From Gimesia sp. (GTDB taxonomy: Bacteria; Planctomycetota; Planctomycetia; Planctomycetales; Planctomycetaceae), in assembly GCF_040219335.1 (NCBI RefSeq), contig NZ_JAVJSQ010000037.1, positions 1 through 64,000 of the forward strand: 64,000 nucleotides of DNA, given 5' to 3'. The notes beneath the pieces were generated by a model, which had not been told where the DNA came from, did no database searches, and was given only the letters and a program-made list of their open reading frames with translations. Both the position numbers and the translations under genes were made by a program. Positions 24,641-35,639 of this stretch are shown here, piece after piece. How positions within the stretch are numbered: position 1 is the stretch's first letter; the number at the start of each line of letters is the position of its first letter.

Positions 24641-25261
24641 TTAATCATCCAGCTTGTGGAAGAGGTCGACCAGCTGCGGGATGAAGCGTTCAAAAGCTCG
24701 AGCGCGGTGACTGAGGTGCTGCTTGACGATGGGGGCCAGCTCGCCGAACGTTTTGTGCAGCTCGATGATCTCGAAATAAGGATCATAGCCGAAGCCGTTC
24801 TCGCCGCGTGCTTCGTCCGTCATTCGTCCCCGACAACGGGCTTCGACCTGCAGGCAGATCTCCCCCTGGGGATTAGAGAGGGCCACGTTACAGATGTAGG
24901 CGGCAGTCCGTTCGGGCAGGGGAACGTCTTTGAGTTCCTCCAGCATTTTGGCGTTGTTTTTTTCGTCGGTCGCATTCTCACCACTATAGCGGGCCGAATA
25001 GATTCCGGGAGCTCCGTCTAACGCGTCGATCATCAGGCCGCTGTCTTCGCCGATGGTCCATTCAGAGATTGCCTGTGCCGTCTCATATGCTTTCTTCGCA
25101 GCGTTCTCTGCGAAGGACTGGCCGTCTTCAACGACCTCTTTTGCCTGGGGGAAGTCGGCGACACTCTGAACTTCGATGCCGTGTGGTTTAAGCAGCTCGG
25201 CGATTTCGCCTGCTTTTTTCTGGTTACGACTGGCGAGCACGATGCGGGGGTAGTGAGACAT
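24641..25261 (-). CDS. rdgB: XTP/dITP pyrophosphatase (RdgB/HAM1)
   Basis: The product is 206 residues, the usual family length. The motifs are complete: ASRNQKKAGEIAELL at the N-terminus (substrate-binding lysine), GEDSGLMIDALDGAPGIYSA with its catalytic acidic residues, the YSGENATDEKNN loop, GENGFGYDPYFE, and SHRARAFERF near the end. The enzyme hydrolyses non-canonical purine triphosphates (ITP, dITP, XTP) to the monophosphate, keeping them out of nucleic acid. It stands alone on this strand, and converges with the CvpA-like gene 43 bp away. Confidence 0.95.
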   Translation of the reverse strand: MSHYPRIVLASRNQKKAGEIAELLKPHGIEVQSVADFPQAKEVVEDGQSFAENAAKKAYETAQAISEWTIGEDSGLMIDALDGAPGIYSARYSGENATDEKNNAKMLEELKDVPLPERTAAYICNVALSNPQGEICLQVEARCRGRMTDEARGENGFGYDPYFEIIELHKTFGELAPIVKQHLSHRARAFERFIPQLVDLFHKLDD

Positions 25262-25345
25262 GGGTGAGCTGGATTTCGCTGCTGGAACGGAATAAGAAAA
25301 CGTTGTCCGGCTGATTCTGCCTGCGGTTCCTGGGAACCTCTGCGC

Positions 25346-25404
25346 AAAAAAGAAGCCTTCCCGATGTCTGGCACTTTAGCAGGCCTGACGGACAGAGGGA
25401 AGGC
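25346..25404 (-). terminator. Rho-independent terminator (minus strand)
   Basis: GCCTTCCC (25355-25362) and GGGAAGGC (25397-25404) pair as an 8-bp stem with a 34-nt loop containing a smaller hairpin. On the minus strand the stem is followed by TTCTTTTTT. It ends the transcript of the SPOR-like gene. Confidence 0.75.
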
Positions 25405-25434
25405 AACAGGATGAATCGATTGTCCGTTGTTTCG

Positions 25435-26505
25435 TTAGCGGGACTTGGGGGTCTGCATCAGCATCGGTTTGGGATCGAAGACCCAGGAAGCCGACGGTGG
25501 TGCAGAGGGGGTGCTGCCGGGAATCACGAAGTATTCCGCGGTCATGGTCTCCACACCGGTTTCCGGGTGCGGCTTCATTTTAGAGCCGAAGAGTTTGGCG
25601 TATTCCTTGATCCGGGGATCATCAGCAGAGTCAAACGAACCGACGGTCACAATGGAACGATACTTTTCGTGTAAAACGTAGGCATCGATATTTCGGGGGG
25701 CACCCGCAGGGAAGCCATAGCTTTTCGCGTTACGTAACGCTTTGGCCAGTGACCAGGCATTTTCAGCAGCCCGGTCCAGGGCGTTGCTGACTTTCAGAGT
25801 ATCGTTCGCATTTTGAAAGCGGGAAGTCGCGGTCTGGGTGACGGAGTTCCCGTAGAACGAAGCCACGACCAGCGAATATTTACCCTGATTCTTCAGCAGC
25901 GAATATTCGATACCTGAGTTCAGTTTGGCGATCAGTGGATCCTGTTTCCGCTGAGCAACTTCCTGTGGAGAGAGCAGCGGATTGATCGTGAGGAACGCAC
26001 CGCTTAACGGTCCGGGCTGGCCGGGAGTCTTTTTATAAACGCCGTTTTCGGTGATGACTTTAGGATGGAAGTTCTTGATGTACTTCAGAGTTTTCTGAGC
26101 GACATCGTCTTCGCTGTCGGAATAGTTACCCGCGATCACGGAGATCATGGCCCGCTGGGCAGCGTAGCTGCGGCGTTCTTCCCGACCGAGACGATCCAGC
26201 GTATTGAAACGCTGAATAACGGCTTCCTGGCTGAAGGTATAAGCGGGAATTCCCCGTTTACGCAGTTCGAAGACCAGCTCGTCGGCTGCTTCCTGGGCAG
26301 ACAAACCTTTGGAACGCCTGCTCTCAGGAATATCACGCAGGCTGGCGACCATGATCATCCAGGGCCCGTGCCGTTTGGTGAGCTTGTACTTCTTGCCTTT
26401 CTCAGCTTCAATCCGGGCGTGCGCTTCCGGCATGATGGCTGTCGAACAGACAATGGCGGTGAGTAAAATGATCAGGCTTTTGCAAAGCAGTTGCGTGGTC
26501 CGCAT
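25435..26505 (-). CDS. Exported protein with SPOR-like segments
   Basis: The product is 356 residues. ATG 26505 follows AGAAGGGA and starts a signal peptide of about 30 residues (ending near EAHA). Three stretches have the SPOR-like strand pattern: GPWMIMVASL (about 50), GKYSLVVASFYG (about 215) and YRSIVTVGSFDSADDPRI (about 295), each followed by a helix, as in peptidoglycan-binding SPOR domains. Between them lie helix-rich links. The resemblance is at pattern level and the family is uncertain. It lies alone between an rdgB-type gene and a metallophosphatase on the other strand. Confidence 0.5.
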   Translation of the reverse strand: MRTTQLLCKSLIILLTAIVCSTAIMPEAHARIEAEKGKKYKLTKRHGPWMIMVASLRDIPESRRSKGLSAQEAADELVFELRKRGIPAYTFSQEAVIQRFNTLDRLGREERRSYAAQRAMISVIAGNYSDSEDDVAQKTLKYIKNFHPKVITENGVYKKTPGQPGPLSGAFLTINPLLSPQEVAQRKQDPLIAKLNSGIEYSLLKNQGKYSLVVASFYGNSVTQTATSRFQNANDTLKVSNALDRAAENAWSLAKALRNAKSYGFPAGAPRNIDAYVLHEKYRSIVTVGSFDSADDPRIKEYAKLFGSKMKPHPETGVETMTAEYFVIPGSTPSAPPSASWVFDPKPMLMQTPKSR

Positions 26506-26873
26506 ATCAGTATCCCTTCTGAAAGCGTCCGAACCGGTTGGAATTTTAAGGCTAGCGGGCAGAGATTCCACTGCATCCTGAGCGCGAATCGGTACCCGTG
26601 TTACAGACTTTGGTCGTGAAGATGTTGAGATGACTCAGACATGTGCGGGGGAGTCTAGCACTTCTGCAAAATTGAGTCCAGAGCTGATTTCTCTCGTCTT
26701 TCAGGGGGCTGGTTCTTGAGAGAATCGGCGGGATTTCACTCACAAAGTCAGAAAAAGATTCCCCTGCCTGCCCGAAGAAACATATAATCTAAGTGTAAAC
26801 AAGATAATAAGATAAGGTAGAGGGTAAGGGGCACAGAGCCTCACTGTGGCGGCGTCTTAGCAGGAAAGCAGAC
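26506..26873. other. 368-bp divergent intergenic region
   Basis: Between two divergent genes. No gene seen. The AT-rich AAGATAATAAGATAAGG (26800-26816) is the best candidate for promoter sequence of the metallophosphatase gene. Confidence 0.4.
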
Positions 26874-27587
26874 ATGCGTGTACTCGTGATTTCGGACATT
26901 CATTCCAACTGGGCGGCTTTGTCTTCGCTTAAGGAAGAATTCGATTATTGTCTCTGTATCGGCGATCTTGTGGACTATGGTACGGACCCGGTACCGTGCA
27001 TCGAATGGGTGAAGCAGCACGCGACCGCCTGTGTGCGGGGGAACCACGATCACGCCGTCGCCCAACGAGTGGAAGCCAAGGGTTCGACCGGATTTCGAAA
27101 GCTGGCCTGTTTCACGCGTCCGCTGCACTGGGACCTGCTGGATCGGGTACGGATGAAATACCTGGCGCGGCTGCCAATCTCACAGCAGATCACAATTGAA
27201 GGGGTGACTTTCTACCTGGTACACGGAACCCCCCGCGATCCTCTGGATGAATATCTGGGTGAAAACGAAGCGGGCTGGACATCTCGGCTGCAGGGAATCA
27301 ATGCGAACTTTGTCTGCGTGGGGCACACCCATCTTCCGTTCCATCTCGATCTGGGAGACAAGCAGGTGATTAACCCGGGCAGCGTGGGACAGCCTCGCGA
27401 CGGGGATCCGCGTTGTTCCTATGCGATCATTGAGGACGGTAAGGTGACTCTCAAGCGGCAGGAATACGATATCGAGGCCGCGATTCGTCAGATGGAAGCA
27501 GCCGGCCTCTCCGGAGAATCACTGGAACTGGGCGCCAGCGTTCTCCGGAATGGACGAATGACTGCAGAAGCGAGTCAGAAAGAGTGA
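26874..27587 (+). CDS. Metallophosphoesterase (calcineurin-like)
   Basis: The product is 237 residues. All metal-binding motifs are present: D8-x-H10 (SDIHSN), G-D31 (CIGDLVDYG), G-N57-H58-D59-H (RGNHDH), H117-G (VHGTP) and G-H151-T-H153 (VGHTHLPF). This fits the YfcE/MPP class that holds a dimetal centre and hydrolyses phosphomono- or diesters. The C-terminal part (SVGQPRDGDPRCSYAI) is shared by the widespread family of soluble phosphoesterases in bacteria. The cytoplasmic enzyme has no partner in the context, and its substrate is unknown. The start ATG matches the beta strand MRVLVISDIH. Confidence 0.9.
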   Translation: MRVLVISDIHSNWAALSSLKEEFDYCLCIGDLVDYGTDPVPCIEWVKQHATACVRGNHDHAVAQRVEAKGSTGFRKLACFTRPLHWDLLDRVRMKYLARLPISQQITIEGVTFYLVHGTPRDPLDEYLGENEAGWTSRLQGINANFVCVGHTHLPFHLDLGDKQVINPGSVGQPRDGDPRCSYAIIEDGKVTLKRQEYDIEAAIRQMEAAGLSGESLELGASVLRNGRMTAEASQKE

Positions 27588-27591
27588 CCGC

Positions 27592-29016
27592 TTAAGCCTG
27601 AGGCTCGGTCATGCTCATCGGGTCGAGGGCTTCTTTCAGAGTCTCTGCGGGCAGGATTTCCTGCTCGGTGCAGAGCTCGCGAATTGTCTTGCCTGACTTG
27701 AAAGCTTCTTTGGCAAGCGCAGATGCTTTCTCGTAGCCGATGTGTGGGTTCAGGCTGGTCACCATCGACAGGCTGTTTTCCACGGCCGCGTTGCAGGCCT
27801 CTTCGTTGGCTTCCATGTTATCCAGACAGAGCTTCACGAATTCATTGCAGGAATTCGCCAGCAGGTGCACGCTTTCCAGAGCCGTGAAGCCCATGACGGG
27901 CATCATGATATTCAACTGGAACTGGCCGCCGGCGGCTCCCGACATGGTAATGGTCTGGTCATTGCCGATCACGCGGGTGGTGGCCTGCATCATGCTTTCG
28001 CACATGACCGGGTTAACCTTGCCCGGCATGATCGAGCTGCCCGGCTGCAGGTCGGGGATCTTGACTTCATAGAATCCGCAGCGCGGACCCGAGCCGAGCC
28101 AGCGAATGTTGTTGGAAACGTTGAACAGGGTAGTGGCGATGGTTTTCAGTTCGGCGTGGCATTCAACCAGACCGTCGCGCTGGGCATTGCCTTCGAAATG
28201 GTCGACAGCTTCGACGAAGGCGATCCCCGTCAGCTTCGCCAGTTCTTCGCTGACCCGTTTGCCGAATTCGGGATGCGTGTTGATTCCGGAACCAACCGCC
28301 GTTCCACCGACGGGCAGTTCATAGACAGCTTCCGCGGCTCGTTTGGCTCGACCGATGCTCAGTTCCAGCTGACGGGCGAAGCCGCCAAATTCCTGGCCGA
28401 GTCGCAGAGGTGTGGCGTCTGCCAGGTGAGTCCGTCCGATCTTGATGATCTGGTCCCAGGCTTTCGCTTTTTCTTTCAGGCTGGCAGCCATCTTTTCCAG
28501 ACCGGGGATCAGCTGTTCGTGAATGCTGGTCGCGACGGCGACGTGAATGGCGGTCGGGAAGGTGTCGTTGGTGCTCTGACCCATATTCACGTGATCGTTG
28601 GGATGCACGGATTTGTCTGCAGCGAAGCGGTCTTCCCCCAGAATTTCAATCGCCCGGTTGCTGATCACTTCGTTGACGTTCATGTTGCTCGAGGTTCCCG
28701 AACCGGTCTGGTAGACGTCGATCGGGAACTGATCGTCGTATTTGCCTTCGGAGACTTCGGTGGCAGCTGAGACCAGGGCCTTGATCTGTTCGTCGTTGAG
28801 GGGATTCTTGCCTGTGCCTGAGAGTTTTCCCAGATCGCGATTCGCATGCGCGGCGGCCAGCTTGACCTTGCCCATGGCGTGGATCAGGCTGGGAGGCAAT
28901 GTGTTCCCGGAGATCTGAAAATTCTCAACGGCCCGCTGCGTCTGTGCGCCATAATACGCTTCTGCGGGAACCTGCACTTCGCCCATTGAATCACGTTCGG
29001 TTCGAAACCCCGACAT
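27592..29016 (-). CDS. fumC: Fumarate hydratase, class II
   Basis: The product is 474 residues, the family length. The superfamily signature GSSIMPGKVNP (about 318-328) is perfect. RTHLADATPLRLGQEFGGFA, the SGSGTSSNMNVNEVISNRA stretch and the HPNDHVNMGQSTNDTFPTA block are those of the fumarase/aspartase superfamily. Fumarase is favoured over aspartase by the close FumC match of the N-terminus (TERDSMGEVQVPAEAYYGAQ) and the GTAVGSGINTHPEF region. The enzyme hydrates fumarate to malate in the citric acid cycle. A homotetramer is expected. It converges with the metallophosphatase gene, four bases apart. Confidence 0.92.
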   Translation of the reverse strand: MSGFRTERDSMGEVQVPAEAYYGAQTQRAVENFQISGNTLPPSLIHAMGKVKLAAAHANRDLGKLSGTGKNPLNDEQIKALVSAATEVSEGKYDDQFPIDVYQTGSGTSSNMNVNEVISNRAIEILGEDRFAADKSVHPNDHVNMGQSTNDTFPTAIHVAVATSIHEQLIPGLEKMAASLKEKAKAWDQIIKIGRTHLADATPLRLGQEFGGFARQLELSIGRAKRAAEAVYELPVGGTAVGSGINTHPEFGKRVSEELAKLTGIAFVEAVDHFEGNAQRDGLVECHAELKTIATTLFNVSNNIRWLGSGPRCGFYEVKIPDLQPGSSIMPGKVNPVMCESMMQATTRVIGNDQTITMSGAAGGQFQLNIMMPVMGFTALESVHLLANSCNEFVKLCLDNMEANEEACNAAVENSLSMVTSLNPHIGYEKASALAKEAFKSGKTIRELCTEQEILPAETLKEALDPMSMTEPQA

Positions 29017-29061
29017 GGTTTGTTTCCTGTCACTAAGAGAGTGTAAATATTGTCTTCACGT

Positions 29062-29095
29062 AAAAAAGCCGGTGATCTGTCAGCAGAACACCGGC
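29062..29095 (-). terminator. Terminator downstream of haem protein gene
   Basis: GCCGGTG (29068-29074) and CACCGGC (29089-29095) pair, and on the minus strand the stem is followed by a T-run (29067-29062). It ends the transcript of the 1000-residue haem protein and shields fumC, whose start is only 46 bp away. Confidence 0.7.
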
Positions 29096-29155
29096 CTCAA
29101 TTTTAGCAAGTTGTACCGTTTTCTCAATTGCCCCGCCACCTGGGCGGGAATTTGC

Positions 29156-32100
29156 TTACGGCAGCGGCTGGGAGCTGCGGAGGTAGCTGAACAGGTCCTG
29201 GATTTCCTGATCCGAGAGCTTGTCGAGCAGCCCCTCGGGCATCAGCGATTTTTTCTGCGGCAGCATTTCGTCGATGTTGTCGCGTTCGACGGTGATGCTC
29301 TGGCCGTCCGCACTGCGAATGACGATCACATTGTTGTCCTGGTCCGCCAGGAAGCCGTTCACTACCCGTCCGTCATCGGTGACAACCAGATACGTTTCGA
29401 AACCTTCCCGGATTTCATTGGACGGATTGACAATGTTGACCAGCATGCGGCCCACGTCGTCCCGTTTGAAGGAAGTCAAATCGGGGCCGATCTCACCGCC
29501 ATCGCCGAACAGTTTATGGCATTTACCACAGTGCTTCTGGAAGAGCTTTTCACCGGCGTAGCGATCGGGTTCTGCCTGGCTGGCGAGCAGCATCTTCTGG
29601 TGTGCTGCGATCTGTTGCTGCATCTGTTCGGTGGTCGCACCCGCGATTGAGCCGAAGTGCTTCTGAATCAGATTGCTGATGCCATCATCACTGAAGACAG
29701 TCATCTTGCGGGCGGTTTCGACGGGAACTGTGGTCTTGTTAATCTTGCCGGCATCGATGGCCTGCAGGAAATCCTTCGCCCATGCTTTACGAATCGTAAG
29801 CAGGGTCTGGGCGGCACTCCGCAGATCGTCTGACATGTTAGGATAGAGGGCAGTTACCGTTTTGCCGATGGCGTCATCCGGGTACTGCTGCAGGGCACTG
29901 ATGGCAGCGATCTGCATCTGCAGGTCACTTGAGTTGGAAATGATATCCAGCAGTACGGGAACGCAGGCAGGAACTTTGACTTCACCAAAGATCTGAATCA
30001 GGTCGAGTCGCTTCTGGTTGTCTGCTTTGGAATCTGCGACGATCTTCAGCGCTTTCTGGATGGCCTCTTTGTCACCCTGTCGCAGACCCAGGGAGATCGA
30101 CTGTCCGCCATACTTCGACATGGCGGCGACCAGTTCTTTGGGGAAGCTGGCCGTGGAGCGTCCCTTCATGGCGGTTTCGAAGCCGGACATCAGGATTTCG
30201 GCGTGTGATTTTTCAGGAGCCAGCTCGAGTAGTTTCGCACAGACCAGTAGATCGTTGCGCGAGCCGGTTGCAGCGAAGCGGCGCATGATCCGCTCCAGGA
30301 TGTATTTCTCCACGAGTGGCGACTGCCAGACTTCCGGTTTGGCGAAGTAAGCCAGCAGGGCGTCCCGGTCTTCGTTGACCCGTTTTTCCAGCGACCACCA
30401 GAGGATCAGCGGGATATGTACGTCGTCCAGATCTTCCGAGCGAGTGAGCAGGTTAAAGGCGATCGGCAGTCCCGGATCGGCGGGAAGCCGTTTCGATGAA
30501 CTGGCCAGCTGGCTGCGGACCTGAACGTGAGGCTCGGTCAGTGCCAGGGCGATCAACTGTTGTCCGATTTCGGGAGAGACCCGGTGGTCATCGCAGAGCA
30601 GGCGAATCGTCCAGGCCCGGACGAAGGGATCTGAGTGTTTAAGTGACTTCGCTGCGACCGCTTCATCAAAGCCACCACTGAGGTTCAACGCCCAGAGTGC
30701 TTCCAGGGCAGACTGACCGTCGGTTTCGAACAGCTTCTGTTTCAAGGCGGGGATCACCGAGGCATCCTTGCGGTCGCCGAACAGGCGCAATGCCTGTTGA
30801 CGGAACCAGCGGTTGGGATGATCGAGCACCGCGATCAGTTCTTGAGATGACTTCTTGCCCAGGTCAAACGGTGCCAGCGGCTTCGCATCTTTCGCCGTCA
30901 GCCGATAGATGCGGCCATCCCCTTTTTCGACCTGCCCCGAGTAATGCTGTCCGTGGGCAATCTGATGTTCGTACATGTCGCAGAAATAGATCGCACCGTC
31001 CGGGCCGAGTTTAATGTCGACGGGGCGGAAGCGTTTGTCGGTGGTCGCGACCGGACGTTGCAGGTCTTCGGTCTGGTAGGATGAACCGTCAGCAGTGACT
31101 GCGCTTTCTACCACGCGGCCCTGCAGAGGTTCGATGCCAAACAGGTGCCCCCAGTACTTTTTGGGCAGTGTCTCGGCTTCGTAGATAATGAAGTTATGCG
31201 TGAAGCGGGGAACCTTGGCGTGCTTCATGGCCTGAAAGTAGCCGAAGGCGTAAGGGTTCGAGAGGGGGCCGTGTTTGCCGAACCCTTTCTGGTAGTAGCT
31301 TCCCTGGGTGTAGTGGAAGCCGCGTGTGTTACCGCCGTTATGGCCGGAGTAGAGACGTCCCTTATCGTCGATCTCCACACCGAACGCATTGCCGCCACCT
31401 TCCGCGAAGATCTCGTAAATTTTCTTTTCGGGATGATAACGCCAGATCAGCTGGCCGAGCGTCTGGATGGCTTCGCTGTCCTTCTGCCCCGGCTTTTTCA
31501 CTTTACCGGAGACGGTACTCCCCTGAGAGGAATAGAGCCAGCCGTCCGGTCCCCAACGGAGACTGTTGACGACCGAGTGGGTATCTTCCAGACCGAAACC
31601 TTCGAGGTGTACAACGGGATCGCCGTCCGGTACATCGTCATTGTTTTTATCCGGATAGAACAGCAGGTAAGGCGGGTTCAAGACCCAGACGCCGCCCCGG
31701 CCTTTAACGAACGAAGAGGCGATGTTCAAATCGTCGAGGAACACGGAATGCTTGTCGTACTTGCCGTCACCGTTGGTATCTTCATGAATGGTGATCTGGT
31801 CGTCTCCCTTGTCGCCATGTGGGGGAGGCAGGGGGACTTTGTCGTAGACGGCGCGGTGATGTTTATCTTTACTGAGAATCCGCAGTCCTTCGGGATAAGG
31901 GTACTGCAGATAGTTGATGACCCACATCCGTCCCCGTTCATCAAAGTTGAGGAAAATCGGTTGTTTGACATTTGGCTCGGCCAGCACCTGTTCGAGTTTG
32001 AGATCGTCCGGAACGGTGAACTGTTTCAGTGAGTCGGCGGGACTGAAAAATTCGCCTCCCGTATTATTAGGCGGCGGTGTTGGAGGGGCCGCCTGGCTGA

Positions 32101-32158
32101 CGACGTAGAGAGAACCGGAGGCGAGGATGGTGAGCAGTAAGAACAATTGCAGTTTCAT
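29156..32158 (-). CDS. PVC-type haem-binding CxxCH protein with propeller and HEAT repeats
   Basis: The product is 1000 residues. A signal peptide (about 1-23, ending SQA) leads into a proline-rich linker and then the propeller dehydrogenase-like domain (about 45-410: QPIFLNFDERGRMWVINYLQ, SAVTADGSSYQTEDLQRPVA, DGAIYFCDMYEHQIAHGQHY). HEAT-like repeats span about 420-800. The haem c motif CGKCH lies at 877-881, followed by GEIGPDLTSFKRDDVGRMLV and IVNPSNEIREGFETYLV. The final residues QEIQDLFSYLRS close the family domain. It is related to, but not a duplicate of, the gene at 16985, which carries extra N- and C-terminal domains. Exported, probably periplasmic. Confidence 0.9.
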   Translation of the reverse strand: MKLQLFLLLTILASGSLYVVSQAAPPTPPPNNTGGEFFSPADSLKQFTVPDDLKLEQVLAEPNVKQPIFLNFDERGRMWVINYLQYPYPEGLRILSKDKHHRAVYDKVPLPPPHGDKGDDQITIHEDTNGDGKYDKHSVFLDDLNIASSFVKGRGGVWVLNPPYLLFYPDKNNDDVPDGDPVVHLEGFGLEDTHSVVNSLRWGPDGWLYSSQGSTVSGKVKKPGQKDSEAIQTLGQLIWRYHPEKKIYEIFAEGGGNAFGVEIDDKGRLYSGHNGGNTRGFHYTQGSYYQKGFGKHGPLSNPYAFGYFQAMKHAKVPRFTHNFIIYEAETLPKKYWGHLFGIEPLQGRVVESAVTADGSSYQTEDLQRPVATTDKRFRPVDIKLGPDGAIYFCDMYEHQIAHGQHYSGQVEKGDGRIYRLTAKDAKPLAPFDLGKKSSQELIAVLDHPNRWFRQQALRLFGDRKDASVIPALKQKLFETDGQSALEALWALNLSGGFDEAVAAKSLKHSDPFVRAWTIRLLCDDHRVSPEIGQQLIALALTEPHVQVRSQLASSSKRLPADPGLPIAFNLLTRSEDLDDVHIPLILWWSLEKRVNEDRDALLAYFAKPEVWQSPLVEKYILERIMRRFAATGSRNDLLVCAKLLELAPEKSHAEILMSGFETAMKGRSTASFPKELVAAMSKYGGQSISLGLRQGDKEAIQKALKIVADSKADNQKRLDLIQIFGEVKVPACVPVLLDIISNSSDLQMQIAAISALQQYPDDAIGKTVTALYPNMSDDLRSAAQTLLTIRKAWAKDFLQAIDAGKINKTTVPVETARKMTVFSDDGISNLIQKHFGSIAGATTEQMQQQIAAHQKMLLASQAEPDRYAGEKLFQKHCGKCHKLFGDGGEIGPDLTSFKRDDVGRMLVNIVNPSNEIREGFETYLVVTDDGRVVNGFLADQDNNVIVIRSADGQSITVERDNIDEMLPQKKSLMPEGLLDKLSDQEIQDLFSYLRSSQPLP

Positions 32159-32447
32159 TGTTCCCGTTCCTTTGATTACAAATTTCGCGGATCCTGATTC
32201 ACAGGGAATGAACAGGGCAGGAGTTCAGGTGAGAAGATTCCGGGATTTTTAAAGGAAATTCAGAATCTGACTATCAGTCTGAGGGGAGAACAGGCCAAAA
32301 TCAAGTAAACCATGGTGATTCCCCGGGGATTCTCTGATTCTCACAAGGGAACGCCGGTCGTCATACTTTCATTACGACGAATCTCCCTGTTTGTTGAATC
32401 ACGGTCCGTTCTTTTTTGAAAAACATTCGCACCAGGAACCTGCTGCC

Positions 32448-33374
32448 ATGCTGAAATCTGTGACGTCGATACTGCTGTTGTGCCTGCTCGTCTGTGACAC
32501 GCTCCCGCTTTCTGGAGCAGAGCCGAAAGAAGCACACCCGGTCCCCCGGACTGTGGCTCCCGGTGCCGAGTTAGAGGAAGAGTATGCTGCGAAAGCCTTC
32601 TTTGAGGGCCCCGTCTGGGATCCCGTGGGGAAGAAGTGGTACTTCACTTCGTTTGTGGACAAAGACACCAAGATCCTCCGTCTGGACGGGGAAGGGCAGG
32701 CGCGCATCTGGCTGGATAATACCAAAGGCATCAACGGCACCTATCTCTCCAACGAGGGAAACATGCTGGGAGCACAGGCCTACGGTCAGCATGTGATGAG
32801 CTACGGCTTTGGTGAATCGGGGCCGAGTGAGACAACCGTGATTGCCGCGAACCCGAAATGGAATCAGCCCAATGATGTCTGTCAGACTCCGAATGGAAAT
32901 ATCTATTTTACCGACCCGGATTTCAAGAACCGGAAAACGAGCGCTGTCTACGTCAGAACAATCGATGGTGCTGTGAAGAAAATCATTACCGAGATGCCGG
33001 TGCCGAACGGAATTATCGCGTCGAATGACGGCAAGACTTTGTATGTCGGCGACAGTCATGAGAAATTGTGGCGGAGCTATCCCATTCTGGAAGACGGCAC
33101 CGTTGGTGAGGGCAAGGTCTTTTTCAATCCGGAGACCGCACGCCAGGATTCGCCCGACGGGATGAGCATCGATGCTGAGGGGAATCTGTATCTGTCTGGG
33201 CGGGGCGGTGTCTGGGTGGCGAGCCCTGAGGGGAAATCGCTGGGACTGATTCCCGTGCCTGTCTTCTGTTCGAACGTCAGCTTCGGTGGCGTGGATGGCA
33301 AGACTTTGCTGCTGACCTGTTCCAATAAGGTTTACAGCCTGAAAATGAACGTCCCGGGTGGCCAGTACCGTTGA
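32448..33374 (+). CDS. SMP-30/gluconolactonase-type sugar lactonase, exported
   Basis: The product is 308 residues. A signal peptide (1-24, ending SGA) starts at ATG 32448. The domain is a six-bladed propeller of the SMP-30/gluconolactonase family: FEGPVWDPVGKKWYFTSF (with the metal-binding E), NQPNDVCQTPNGNIYFTDPD (N and D ligands), EMPVPNGIIASNDGKTLYVG, and SPDGMSIDAEGNLYLSG (D ligand). It opens sugar lactones or related rings outside the cytoplasm. It is divergent from the haem protein gene, 289 bp away, a pairing that fits sugar oxidation followed by lactone hydrolysis. The substrate is inferred only. Confidence 0.87.
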   Translation: MLKSVTSILLLCLLVCDTLPLSGAEPKEAHPVPRTVAPGAELEEEYAAKAFFEGPVWDPVGKKWYFTSFVDKDTKILRLDGEGQARIWLDNTKGINGTYLSNEGNMLGAQAYGQHVMSYGFGESGPSETTVIAANPKWNQPNDVCQTPNGNIYFTDPDFKNRKTSAVYVRTIDGAVKKIITEMPVPNGIIASNDGKTLYVGDSHEKLWRSYPILEDGTVGEGKVFFNPETARQDSPDGMSIDAEGNLYLSGRGGVWVASPEGKSLGLIPVPVFCSNVSFGGVDGKTLLLTCSNKVYSLKMNVPGGQYR

Positions 33375-33386
33375 GCTTGAAACAAC

Positions 33387-33418
33387 ACAGGGTGCTGCCT
33401 GGTGAGACAGCACCCTGT
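33387..33418. terminator. Stem-loop between convergent genes
   Basis: ACAGGGTGCTG (33387-33397) and CAGCACCCTGT (33408-33418) form a perfect 11-bp stem with a 10-nt loop, between the SMP-30 and pilT genes. No T-run is present, so termination efficiency is doubtful. Confidence 0.55.
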
Positions 33419-33449
33419 AGTCTGGTCTGATTGATGATGCAGCCGGCGA

Positions 33450-34604
<1,155 letters not shown>

Positions 34605-34844
34605 TAACAAACTCCACTAATCTCATATTCGATTTCACTGCAAGAGCCTGCAGCATTGTTGACAGGAATGACTGTTCTGACATGTGGTCACGATTTCAGG
34701 CCAACGGGCCAAAAACAGTGGCTGGAGCAGAAGCCGCTATTACTATTTTGAAGACTCTCAAGGAACATGCAAGCTCCTTTTATCGTGATACCGGTAAATT
34801 TGTCACTCTGATCAGGCCAACGGTTGATCTGGAACGGCTGTCGG

Positions 34845-35639
34845 TTACGACCGCGTGAGTGAAACTTCGCTTTTGAAACGGATCGGAATTCCCCGTTCAG
34901 CCAGGTAGTGTTTGGTTTCGTCAACAGGATGGGTGCCATAATGGAAAATACTGGCGGCCAGCGCTGCACTGGCTTTCCCTTCGGTTAAGATTTGATATAA
35001 GTGTTCAGGGCAGCCAGCTCCACCACTGGCGACGACCGGGATGGAAACCGCTTCCGCAACGGCCTTGGTCATCGGTAAATCGTAGCCGTCTTTCGTGCCA
35101 TCTGCGTCCATCGATGTGAGGACGATTTCTCCCGCACCCAGTTCTTCAACTTTTTTTGCCCACTCGATCGCTTCCAGTCCGGTGGGAACACGTCCGCCGT
35201 TAACGTGTACTTCCCAGAATTCCTTTCCGTCTTTCTGTACACGCTTGGGATCGATATTCACTACGATACACTGGCTGCCGAATCGCAGGGCCGCCTCGCG
35301 GATCAGGTCCGGATTTTTCACAGCCGAAGAATTGATGGAAACCTTATCACAGCCCGCATTCAGCAGGGCGCGAATGTCTTCCAGCGTGCGGATCCCCCCG
35401 CCTACGGTGAGTGGCATGAAGATAACTTCGGACGTGCGACGCACGATATCCAGGATGATCTCACGTTCTTCGTGGCTGGCGGTAATATCCAGGAAGACCA
35501 GTTCGTCGGCTCCCTGTTCTTCGTAGCGGGCAGCGACCTCGACCGGATCGCCGGCGTCCTGCAGATTAACGAAGTTGACCCCTTTGACGACCCGTCCCGC
35601 ATGCACATCGAGACACGGAATAATGCGTTTAGCCAGCAT
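34845..35639 (-). CDS. hisF: Imidazole glycerol phosphate synthase, cyclase subunit
   Basis: The product is 264 residues, a (beta-alpha)8 barrel. The N-terminal [20 protein letters not shown] holds catalytic Asp11, and NIDPKRV holds the second catalytic Asp near position 130. The phosphate loops [12 protein letters not shown] and [12 protein letters not shown] are intact. The subunit converts PRFAR with ammonia from HisH to imidazole glycerol phosphate and AICAR in histidine synthesis. HisH, the partner glutaminase, is not in the window, so this is a single his gene outside an operon. The start is the family's usual M-L-A-K. Confidence 0.95.
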   Translation of the reverse strand: MLAKRIIPCLDVHAGRVVKGVNFVNLQDAGDPVEVAARYEEQGADELVFLDITASHEEREIILDIVRRTSEVIFMPLTVGGGIRTLEDIRALLNAGCDKVSINSSAVKNPDLIREAALRFGSQCIVVNIDPKRVQKDGKEFWEVHVNGGRVPTGLEAIEWAKKVEELGAGEIVLTSMDADGTKDGYDLPMTKAVAEAVSIPVVASGGAGCPEHLYQILTEGKASAALAASIFHYGTHPVDETKHYLAERGIPIRFKSEVSLTRS

